Positions 12,501-22,275 of a stretch of 64,000 nucleotides of DNA are shown here, in pieces. This stretch comes from Rhynchopus euleeides (Eukaryota; Euglenozoa; Diplonemea; Diplonemida; Diplonemidae): NCBI GenBank assembly GCA_963210315.1, contig OY723247.1:2480001-2544000 (forward strand), in the 5' to 3' direction. The notes under the pieces are model-generated. The model saw only the letters and a list, made by a program, of their open reading frames with translations, did no database searches and was not told the DNA's origin. How positions within the stretch are numbered: the stretch's first letter is position 1; every line of letters starts with the position of its first letter. Position numbers and translations under genes: made by a program.

Positions 12501-13127
12501 CGTACGGCCCGGTGTGCGGTCGTCTAGAACGAACTGTTCCCAATAAATGATTCAGGATGTGGGATATATCCCCCGCGAGGAAGAAAATCACCTCGCAAGT
12601 CGCCCTCGGTTCATAAGCGCGAAAATCGTCCTCGTTGTGGTTGCCCCAGCTGGCCTTTCGCCTGTTGGGGTCTGCCTGCCTGTTTTTCCTGGGGTCTGTG
12701 CGTCTCATCCGTGCACCAAGACGCCCCACGCATAATCACCAACAAAAACAAATGACAATGCGTATGCGTGTTAATCCCTCCCCTTTAACTATGTCCACCC
12801 CCATCTAAGTGATGCCTGCGTTGGGTGGTCGGCTGCTTGCATCAACACAGTTTTCAGCACCGTAACGAATAATCATCAACCAGTGTAGCGGAATGCGCAC
12901 GAGCCACTGCAGCGGCAGCGATTCAAACTGATGGGCAAACTGACCGACCGGGCCAGTCTTGCGAAAAGGGAGTTTTGTTCGCTTTGCATTGTCTCGCCTT
13001 GTTCTGTTCCCACACTTTGGTTTGTGAAGGGGTACACCTGCATCCCCCCCACACCACACCAAGGGCCCCACCCCCCTTTCCTGTTGTTTTCCCTGAAACA
13101 CTTAATTGCCTTGAGCCTTGTGTACCA

Positions 13128-13138
<11 letters not shown>

Positions 13139-13160
<22 letters not shown>

Positions 13161-13162
13161 CT
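13139..13162 (+). repeat. (CT)n microsatellite
   Basis: Uninterrupted CT dinucleotides just upstream of the hAT-derived element. Similar CT tracts occur near 17495-17514 and 28245-28262. Confidence 0.9.
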
Positions 13163-13199
13163 TTTCGTCACCCTGTTTTTTTCTTTTTTCTATCCCGAG

Positions 13200-14151
13200 C
13201 AGGGGCTTAGCTTGGATTTTGGGGTTGGGGCCGAAACTCGGTCAGACTCGGTCACAGTACACACACAGTTGATTTGCCCTACTCGGGTACCCGAGAGAAT
13301 GTCACCCCCCCTCGGCCTCCGCTTGGGCTCCAACGGCCACCCTGTACAGAGGGGGGTGACATTCTTCAACGGTTGCCCTGTGTAGCAGCTGGGAAGAATG
13401 TCACCCTCCCTCGGCCCTGGGCCCTCGAGGGGGGTGAAATTCTCTCGGGGTACCCTAGGACCTCGCAAGAGTGGCTTCGGGGATACCCTGTGAATCTTCG
13501 CGACATTCCACTCCCACAAAGAGTACATTTGCAAGGCTTTCGTTGCTCAGTTGGCGAAGCCTGGCGGAGCTTGAAAAACAAGCGTTCAACAGAAGCAGTG
13601 CCCAGCGGAAGGATAGATGCAAGCTGGAGTAGCCTGCATGTTGCTGGGTACGTGAGAGCGAGGTTTCCCGAGGTAAACCGCTGAATAACCTCCTGCAGGT
13701 CACGCAGGCCCAACCTCCGAATCGGAACAGACACCCGGGCACGCAGAAGGGCAGTCTTGTGCGCCTGTGCCCACATCGGTGGGTGTGCTGGGGCATTGAA
13801 GTCCGGGCAAGGGTACGCACCAGTAATCCCCGGGAGAGGTGCCAGGTAATGGTCGGCGATGTAGCGCAGAGCCTCCTGCACCTGCGTGCCCACCATGTTG
13901 CCGGGAGACGGAATTCGAGACTGCTGACGTTATTCTTACGCTAGCGACGAATACGGGACAGAAGGAGAATGGGGTGTTCGCGTTCGCTCGCACGCGTGCT
14001 TCACCTCCTGTGCTGCTGCACCCCAAGAAAAATCCACTTTTTTCCCAGAAATTTATACTTTTTTTTGTTTTTTGGGCTGACCGAGTTTTTTTCCGGGTTT
14101 GGCTGAAACTCGGTCAGCTGACCGAGTTTACCCCCCCAAGCTAAGCCTCTG
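13200..14151 (-). mobile_element. 952-bp hAT deletion derivative with perfect target duplication
   Basis: The left end is CAGGGGCTTAGCTTGG and the reverse-complemented right end CAGAGGCTTAGCTTGG, which are typical hAT tips. The flanks are a perfect 8-bp direct repeat ATCCCGAG at 13192-13199 and 14152-14159. Subterminal sequence repeats ACTCGGTCAG in both orientations on both sides, and 13270-13460 carries several GAATGTCACCC units in alternating orientation. These are likely transposase-binding sites. Inside, on the minus strand, is a remnant of a hAT transposase C-terminus. The element is too short to be autonomous. Confidence 0.9.
13366..13896 (-). pseudogene. hAT transposase C-terminal remnant
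   Basis: The minus-strand frame beginning at 13896 gives 176 residues. Residues ~83-113 read LLQLASILPLGTASVERLFF, the hallmark of the hAT C-terminal dimerisation domain (small-residue turn, then SVER-F). The preceding ~80 residues (IADHYLAPLPGITGAYPC onward) plausibly belong to the region just upstream in such proteins. The BED finger, catalytic Asp and C-x2-H regions are all missing. After residue ~113 the frame runs into the element's subterminal repeats. It is an internally deleted, inactive copy. Confidence 0.8.
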
Positions 14152-14159
14152 ATCCCGAG

Positions 14160-17100
14160 CAAAGTTTACACCCCCACACACAACCTCTCCCCCAGATCCA
14201 CCCAAATCCAAACTCTTCTGTGGGTTCTCCACTCTTTAAATGCCGCAGAGAAGGGGATCAGAGCAGGAGGGAATCCCTTGAATGCTTCTTCAAGAGTGAT
14301 GATTGGGGGGGCGGGGCGGGGGGGGGGGCGGGGAGGTGAGAGTTCAAATACAAGAAAGTCCACTAAAATACGCACATCATCCCGTGACAAAAATACTTTT
14401 GCTTCTTCGTGAGTTGTCCAAAAACCTCACAAATCGATGCGAGACAGCAGGCCTTGAGGGCGTCACGTGCTGGCATTGGGGACTGATGGCCATGGGGGAC
14501 AGAAAACCACTCACCTGATACATTTTGGGCTTCTGCAAGATCAACAGTGCTCGTGTCTGAACCCTGCTTGCTGGCAATCCTGCCGGGAATGGGTCGAGGC
14601 ACGCAACAAGCAGCATGAACAGCCTCGAAAATGTGCGTTTCCCTTGAGTGTGGGTCTGGTCCCCTGTCTGCGGCCTTCAGCACCAAGCCTCTTCCAGCCC
14701 CACCCCCAAGCCATTTGTTGCAAAAACAAGTGAACCGGGGTTGGGCGGAGCACCCCTGCCCCCCTTGCGCCTGGCAATACCTCACCACAGATATCCTTCA
14801 AACCCCCTTCACCTACCCTCTCGTGCTGTCGTCGTAAAGTACGCGCACCGCTTGTGTGCCCTGCTGTGGACGGAAAAATTTGGCTAAAACTGTTCATACC
14901 AACAAGGGGTCCTAATGATAAAGCCGTTTCCTTGGTTTCAGGCAATCTGTGTCCCCACAGGGGCAGTGCACCGCCTTCTGGCGGCATCGTACGCCGAGTA
15001 TGGGTGTCCTGTGGCACGCCCGTCTCGGCCGCAGAACGGCCATAACGGAAGCCGCATCCAATCCCATCCCACATCCACCCACTCCCGCTATTGGCGTGGT
15101 CGGCCAGCAGAACCACGCGTGTGCATAATATTATAATTAATTGGAGGATGGCGGGTACCTTTAAAAAACTCAAAAAGACAACGCCACACAAGCGTTCCTT
15201 CCCTTGTTTCCCCCCTCCCCGGGATTTTGCCATTCACACAACACAAAAAAAACAGGTGTTTCTGCACTGCAGTAGACACGGTGATTCAAAGCAGCATTCA
15301 CCTGTGTGGGTGTGTGTTCTTCTTGTGTTGTGGCAACCCGCATTTCAGTTTTATCGTTGCCTTTTTTTTTTCGCTTCAACCTCGCCCCCCCCTTCCCCCC
15401 TCCCCAACCCCCAAGCCCCCAACCCCACCGCCGGGGCACCCTCAATGCACCACACAGCGCGACTCATGCGACAGAGAAATGCGGCATCACAACAGGCTGT
15501 CCTGCAATAATGCAACAACCCTCCACAGGGGGTCACCAGAACGACAGCCTTGCCGGCAGTTCTGTTTCGGATGCTGTGTGTGGGTGTGCCGTTGCAGGCC
15601 CTCGGCTATTCCACGACCCATAACCCATGACCCATGCACCACTACTCGAGTTGGTTGCTCCTCCGCTTTGCTGGGGCTTACCCTGGCCTTTGTTTTACTC
15701 TCTCTCTCTCTTCAGCCAATAAGTCGGGCCAGACAATGGGTCTCGCTGGTTTTTCCCCCATCCTTCACAAAAAAAGACACGCCCCAAAAAAAAACACCCA
15801 CAACACCCACCACTTTCTGCCAACATCCCGACTTTGTCTGAAGGAAGTATAAACGGCAAAAAAATAACATTTCCCACACCCACCCACCCGCCCGCCACTC
15901 CCCCCCTCTTATCCCTGCCCTCCTGGTAACCAGAGAGGGCAATGGGCAGCATAATCAACGGCGTTTAATGTGTCGGTTCTCTCAGGGGAACCGTGGGCCT
16001 GCCGTGGACGGGATTCTCGAGGGTTCCCCCGGGAGGCAGCCTCAGTTCCTTGACCCCCCCCCCTCCCACCCCACCCTCTGCATGCCCTCCTCTTATCACG
16101 CCCCCCCCCCCAGTTTGATACAGAGCGAAGGCAGTCCCTCCCCTTTTCCCTCCGCCCTTCCCCAACTCAAGAAAAAAAATGGGGCTGGGGGGTGTGGGGG
16201 GGGCGGCAGAAGAAGTGAATGAAATCCTCCCCCCCGCACACCCAAAATATGCGAAAATTCTTTGCTCTATGCGGCTGTCACCCCCCTCACCACCCCACCC
16301 CCCCAGAGGGCACAGACTCGCCCAAGAGGGTGGGGACGGCAGGTTTTTGCCGAGAGCGGCAGAACAGCCGTCGTGGTGGTGGTGGTGGTGGTGGTGCACG
16401 CATATGGCCTGGGTCGCGACCCGATGAAGGCTCCGAGAAGCAGAAAATAAAAGAGTTTGGCGGCAAAGCGATGCAGCATCGAGTCGGCGTGTTTTTCACA
16501 TCGGCACAGCACAAATCAAAAAAGCGATGATGGACGGAGGAGGAGGCACAGCGCACACATTCTTCTCTCGGCAGAGGGGAGGCTCACTGGACGAGGGGAC
16601 GAGGGCAAATCAAAAGGAATAAGGAATAATATACTCCCCCAGTACTCCTCCCCCGCACACACCCCACCTTACCAGCACCGTAGCATCCTGACTTCCTCAT
16701 CCCCACCCACCCACCCCTCGTTCCCGCCCCCCGGTCCCTCCCCCTGTGTTGAGGTTGTGCGTCGGGGGTCTTCCATCCTTCGGTGTTGTGGCTGCGCCGT
16801 ATGCTGTCCGAAGAAGCGCAACAAGATTGTTCTGCTGCAGAAATTGGAGTTGTTCCTCGTGCACCCAGCCCTCCCCACCTCCCACCCCGGCCCCATTCAC
16901 TCGGGGTTTTTTTTACCTTTTTGTTCAAACCGGTTCGGTGCAGCTTTCTTCCGAGATATTTTTTTTGCGGTTGTTTTGCAGTGATTCCCACTGTCTCACA
17001 ACGGGCATAGTGTCGTTTTGGTGTTCTCTGGCCCCACGGAGGGGGTCGGCTGTGCAATGCACACTGGGGGAGGATCTTCGACTGTCCCCTTTGTGTTGTT

Positions 17101-18217
17101 CAGGAAATTGCGCTGCCTCCCAGTCCCCGCTCTTTACTCTCGCGGTTTCATCCACATCTGTGACACCGCACACAGCAAACTCTCATCTCTGTTATTATGT
17201 CGAGGCCGCTCGCCGAGAACACACAATAGTTCTAATGGCTGGCACCTTCCACAGACAGAACAGCAAATCGCCACTGCGCCGCCACCTGTCTATGCACCTG
17301 GTCGTCCTGACGTCAGAAGGTTCGTTGCTGACAGACACCCACAACAAACAACAAAACAATGCCTTGCATACACACCGTGCTACCTGTATTCCTTCTCCAT
17401 TGTGCGTGATTCCGTTATATTCTTCAAAAAACCCCCCCTGCCCCCACCCCACCACTACATTGCTTTATACATCTCCTCTTCTTGCTCTCTCATACTCTCT
17501 CTCTCTCTCTCTCTTTGTCGCGTTGTCTCCTAACAACAACCAGGCCGTCTATCTTGGCTTGAGACTCCCAAAACACTCCGCGCCAGGATCTGTCTGGGTA
17601 TGTGTGAGTGGGGAATGCCACAGGGGAGGGGGAGGCCTGCCAACACACGCCACGCCTGGGGTCTTTCTCTATGCCCTATCCTGTAGGGGCTGCTCCTAGG
17701 TGGGACGAGATGCTGAAGCGAGACCGCCTCCCCACCCCTCCCCCGTGGCCCCAGGTGATCCCAGTCCTGCCCTACCGCCTCTTCCCGTCTCTTCCGTTCT
17801 CTTGTCCCCCCTGTTCATAGCGCATACATGCCGTGTTTGTTAGAGGCTTTTTTTGTTTCGCCTCAGCCCAACGCAGGGTCACGCTGATTTACAAAAGTCT
17901 TCAAAACAAAAGCCACCCCCAACGACGAAGTCAAATAGTCAAATCGATAGGGCTTCATTCAAATCGTCTCGGGAGGGGGGCTGTCGATCTTTGTTGTCGC
18001 GCGGCGTCCTCCGCACGAGGCCGTATAATTTTTTTTCCGTCGGTGGGTAGGGGTGGGGGGTTGGCGGGGGGGAAGGAGGAATTGCAGGGGGTGGGGGGTG
18101 CGTGGAGTTGGCAACAAGTTGGCCCCAAACCTCGGGGTTTTGGGTGTTCGGGGGGGGGGGAGAAGTGGCATGCACTTCGTGCCGCGACCCCCCCCCCCCC
18201 CCCCCCCGCCTCCCTCG
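14160..18217. other. gene-poor low-complexity region
   Basis: About 4 kb with many C/G runs, a (GTG)n tract at 16372-16396, a CT tract near 17495-17514 and several pyrimidine-rich stretches. Open frames exist in all frames but none shows a domain, consistent composition or splice-linked partner. I see no supported gene. The right edge is a run of about 20 C at 18188-18207. Confidence 0.5.
18188..18207 (+). repeat. poly-C tract
   Basis: About 20 consecutive C, one of the longest of many C or G homopolymers between 2.8 and 34 kb. The assembled length of such runs may not be exact. Confidence 0.85.
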
Positions 18218-18226
18218 CCTGCCCCC

Positions 18227-19052
18227 CAGGCATGTCGCTAAGCGTCGACCGTCGACCCAGTGATTTTGGGTTTCCCCCCCCATAAAAAAGCGTCGACCCA
18301 GCGTCGACCCAGTGGACTGGGTTGACGCTTGGTCGAGGCTTGGAGCGTCGACCCAGTGGAACTGGGTTGCCATTCAAGCCTGGACCAAGCGTCAACCCAT
18401 TTATTACACTGGGTCGACGCTCACCAAGCGTCGACCAAGCGTCAACCCACTTTCACTGGGTCGACGTCGAAGAGAGTATGGTGTTGCAGGAACAGATGCT
18501 CGCTACCGTGCCTCCGGCGGCTGGGGGGCTCCGCCCCCCAGACCCCCCTGTGGCGTATGTCTCGTACTCAAGTCATTTGATTCCCACCGGGTCAGGGAAT
18601 CCAACCACTCCAGTCGCCTCAGGGGGACGCAGCCAACTCACACAGAATCTGTACGCCCACAATGAACAGATGTTCACTACCGTGGCCTCCGGCGGCTGGG
18701 GGCCCCCCCCAGACCCCCCATCTCGCGTGCCCGTCTAGTAACCAAGTCCTTGCGCTTTGACGGCCGTAGCATATCAGGGGGCAGCGTCGAAATCATGGTC
18801 CCGAAAGCCATTTTTTGGTTTCCTCCGGCACCCGACGGCGCGAGCGGGAGAGGAACCACGGAAGGAACCCAGCGCCTCACACCGTGCCCACCTAGTGGTC
18901 CACCGATGGGAAAATTCGGGAACAACACGAGCGCGCGCGAAGCGCGCGCGAGAAAAATTGACCCCTAGTGTTTTCCCCCCTGATCCCCCCCCCCCAAAAC
19001 AGGAGCGTCAACCCACCAAATCTCCAAAATCGAAAAGTTAGCGACAGGCCTG
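18227..19052 (+). mobile_element. 0.8-kb TIR element, copy A, 9-bp target duplication
   Basis: The element begins CAGGCATGTCGCTAA and ends TTAGCGACAGGCCTG (14 of 15 TIR positions match). It is flanked by the direct repeat CCTGCCCCC at 18218-18226 and 19053-19061. Left subterminal sequence repeats GCGTCGACCCAGTGG and its complement many times. The middle carries two copies of the dispersed GGCGGCTGGGG block. The right part has the palindrome GCGCGCGCGAAGCGCGCGCG. There is no coding capacity. Copy B is at 33370-34154 in the same orientation. The CAGG tips suggest hAT; a 9-bp duplication would also fit a Mutator-like element. Confidence 0.88.
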
Positions 19053-19061
19053 CCTGCCCCC

Positions 19062-21763
19062 GCCCCGAGCTGTGCGGGTTGCATCGCACAACAGGAGGAC
19101 CTGTCCGCTGCACCCCCCCCTTGGTTTCCTCTGTTGGTGTTAGCTGTTTCTCTCTTTCTTCCGTCGTCTCCGGCAGCCCTGATCCCTTCTGGGCGGTCTG
19201 TCGCGTGCGTGCCGTTTTGTTATTCGCCTGATGATTATTTGTGGGGGGAGGGGAGGGGAGGGGCGCATCGCGCGCCTACCCCCACATGGCCCCCTCTCTC
19301 TGAGCAGAGGCCTGTCAGGGGCCCAGCTCTGGCAGGTCGATAGACATTTGTCTGGCAAGGGTGCAGCTCCTGCGCACCCTCCAGCAAAACCTTCTTTACT
19401 GTGGCTGCACCACCCTCGCTCTCAGTCTCTTCGTTAATTTATGAGTCGCACTTCATGCGATGGAAGCGCCGCACGACTTGTACCCCCGAAAGCCTATTGA
19501 ATTTTACTGAAAACCCCACTGAGAATCGCCATCGTTTCCTCGCAGGGGGCCTGGTGCCGCTTGCATAAACTCAAACCGCCGTGGAACGTGAAAGTGCTCT
19601 TTTGCACTCGAATCTGTTGAAAGACAACGCTGAGAAGACAGCCCGAGGGAGAATCGCGGGTTCTCAGAGAGGAGTCTTTCTGTTTGCCGGCCTTCAATAT
19701 GAGATGTTTTGCTGGGGTGCGGTGTTCAGATAGGGCGTGTGTTTGTCTGTGACATTCCTTTTCCCCTGTGTTGCCCTTCATCTCTTGGCGGTGAATAGAC
19801 TGATACACCCGGCTTCGCGGCAAAGCGTGATAGCGCATATATCTGCAGTCGTGCGCACGGCATAATCCTGCGCGTCGATGCAGCATCGTCCTTGCCACTC
19901 CGCCACTCTGCGTTGGCACACCCTGTTAGTTTTTAGTGAGACTCAGATCGTACGAATCATTTAAATGCGATACGAAGGCTTCAGACGTATGTGTCCTTTG
20001 GATCGTGCGCCCTGCAACCACCGGCAAAGAGAAGGGTGCAGTGTGTGTCGAGATCTTTATTGTTCTCTGCGGCGACTGCAACCGCGTGACTGTGGCCTTG
20101 GTTTCGGTTTGCTCTTCGCTTGTTTTTTTTACCACGCATGGTTCTGGCATCTGGGGGCATCCCGATGTCTCAGTGCGACTTTGTGTCGGGTGTGCACCGC
20201 CCACGGTTCATCAGGGTCTCCGTGACAGGGCACTCCGCGACACAGCTTCTGTTTCTCGTATGTGCTGGCGACAACTGCAAAGAACAGTGCAAAAATCTCC
20301 TGCAACCAGGGGCACTCTTCTGCACGTGCGGGTTCGCATTTATACCAGCATCGAATGTGCCTGGCAAGGTCGAGCTTCTCCTGGCGGGATGATCGCTTGG
20401 CTCTCTGTATAACATTTCAGGTATTGGAAGGCAATCCTCGGCAAAGTCACATTCTCTCTCTTCGCACTCTCACTGCGACTTTTGGCCGCTCGACTGGTTT
20501 TCTTCTGAAGCAGGAAGGCCAAAATCATCTTTGTTGGTACTTGGGGTTGGGTGAAGTCAGTCCGCAGTATACTTTTTCCCATTGACCTGCAATGCTGCTG
20601 TTGTCACGTGCCTGTTGCACGCCTCTGGAGGGCCAACCTTTCCTGAGGAACCCTCTCACGGACCGCTGCGAGGGACAGGAAAGGCCTGTGCCGGTGTGCA
20701 ATAATACACTTCAGAGTTTTCACGGCATAAGTTGATATGATGCTTATACGTTTGTTTGGGATGGGGTTGTATATATGAGTACCTTTGGAAGGGCAACTCT
20801 TTCCTTGCAACTGCTTCCAACTGACTGTACACTGTACGTGGCTATAGCTCTGTGGCGCATCATGAACCCAAGCTTGTTCTGCAGGCTTGGGGTGTGCGTG
20901 ATAACCTGCACGGCGAGTTCCACATTTCCGCTTTCGCCGTTTCGTAGCGATCAACCAGGTCTTGCTCGATCTCCGTTTGAATCCTTCTCTTGTTCGACCT
21001 CATTTGTTCTCTCTAATAATCCGTCCTTCTGTGCGATCCTGGGGGCTGGCCTGCGGATCTGAAGCAAAAAAACAAATGGTTGAGCCGCGCCCGAGTGGCA
21101 ACAATCAACAGGTGACGCTTTTGCCAGCCGTGTCAATTTCCTGAACGTTTCCCCTGATGCCTTCCAGTGACTGGTGGAAACGCCCATGGGTTTGCACGGC
21201 GGGTGTTCGGTTCCGCTGCTGACTGTCTGAGCCCTGCTCTTTCTTCGGAACAGGGTTTAGGAGTGGGTATATTTGGGGTGGGGAATGATGGCTGTTTCTT
21301 CTTCGTGCGTCGTCATATTCGTTTCTGAGTTTTCGGTTGGGTTCCCTGTGCCTAGCTTGCCGAGCAGGCCTCAGGGTGGTTGGAGCCTTGTTTGTGTCGG
21401 CAGCCAGTCGCACGAATGAAGCCGGGGCAAAGGTCAAGGGATCGTCTGGGTTAGGTGTTCCAGCCAGCCACACGCAAGACAGCGAGGCACTGCCGCGAGG
21501 CAGTGTGTTGTTTGTCAGCTAATATGCCACCCAGCCGGGTTAAGCTCCCTGCTTGCGGTGACGTCTCGCATCCAAGCGCGATCCAAACCTGGAACCGCCC
21601 AAAGGAATTGAGAAACCCATTCTCTTATTCACAGTATTTTGCCGACTGCGTTGTGTTCAGGGCACTTCTCCTTCTTTTTCGCCTCAACGCAGCAACCTTC
21701 TCGGCCTTTTCTTCCGGAGTGCAGATTTTTATCAAAGCAAAAAGTGTTCCCCCCACGCACACT
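19062..21763. other. intergenic, no confidently supported gene
   Basis: About 2.7 kb. The only mildly suggestive stretch is 20120-20392 (+), 90 codons whose C-terminal half is Cys-rich (CAGDNCKEQC, then LFCTCGFAF), reminiscent of a zinc ribbon. It has no matching partner exon and is not called as a gene. A C run at 21764-21779 marks the junction with the hAT element. Confidence 0.4.
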
Positions 21764-21779
21764 CCCCCCCCCCCCCCCC

Positions 21780-21884
21780 TAGGCATACATCGCAAACGAT
21801 AATTATTATCGCATACGATAATTATTATCGTACTCCCATTATCGTATATTATCGTATACGATAATATACGATAATGGTGCGATA
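21780..21884 (+). repeat. left subterminal palindromic repeats of the hAT element
   Basis: Repeated ATTATCGTATACGATAAT-type units (variants TATCGCATACGATA and TATCGTATATTATCG). They are likely transposase-binding sites, by analogy with subterminal motifs of other hAT elements. Confidence 0.8.
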
Positions 21885-22110
21885 ATTTTTTTGAGATTTT
21901 CGGAAAACCAGAAATCAGCCCAGAACACATTGAAAAAGTGGTAAAAGTGGAGCCGGAAGCTGCCATTTTTGCTTCTTTGAATTATTGGTGACGGGGGGCT
22001 TCACTCAGAAGTGTAGAATGTCCCTCACAAATGGGTGGCAGACACAACACACATAGTGCCATGACATGCGCAGCACTATGTCTGTCTGGGGCATCCTGTC
22101 AATGAAGCTG

Positions 22111-22207
22111 GCACCGTTGGAAGAAGTTTCAGGCACAGGGGGGCGGAGAGGTTACAGGATACTGCCACGCACATCCGTGACACTCATTTGCGTGTGCGCT
22201 CTCGACC
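22111..22207 (+). repeat. diverged duplicate of an internal transposase segment
   Basis: This ~97-base stretch upstream of the transposase start matches 23481-23581 inside the coding region (shared GCACCGTTGGAAGAAGTTTC and CATCCGTGACACTCATTTGC) with small indels. It lies in the 5' leader or in frame with an upstream extension from ATG 22066. It looks like a local duplication rather than real N-terminal coding sequence. Confidence 0.75.
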
Positions 22208-22275
22208 CGTGTGTCTATCGCTATGTTGTGACTGCATCGCCATCACCCTCCACAGGAAACACCAGGGATCAAAAA

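Larger units (their letters stand above)
8744..13191. other. gene-poor intergenic region with possible gene debris
   Basis: About 4.4 kb without a convincing gene. Short coding-like pieces occur at 9418-9480 (VEHKVHVDDMRRATMEQNQL) and 9544-9732 (LKNAFLIDWLLRVDDKKERA). They lie in different frames on either side of a dispersed repeat, as if an old gene or transposon had been interrupted. GC-rich hairpin sequences (CGGGGCTTAGCCCCGG near 9249) occur nearby. The stretch 10100-10420 is almost pure pyrimidine on the + strand. Nothing else was recognised. Confidence 0.45.

Noticed and set aside
20120..20392. Small Cys-rich frame resembling a zinc ribbon
   Set aside because: Only half the length is suggestive and cysteine spacing is irregular. 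No supporting exon or acceptor context, so noted but not called.
22066..22275. Longer N-terminus for the hAT transposase
   Set aside because: The extension is largely a duplicate of the gene's own interior and precedes an acceptor-like site. The ATG at 22276 gives a normal basic/acidic start.
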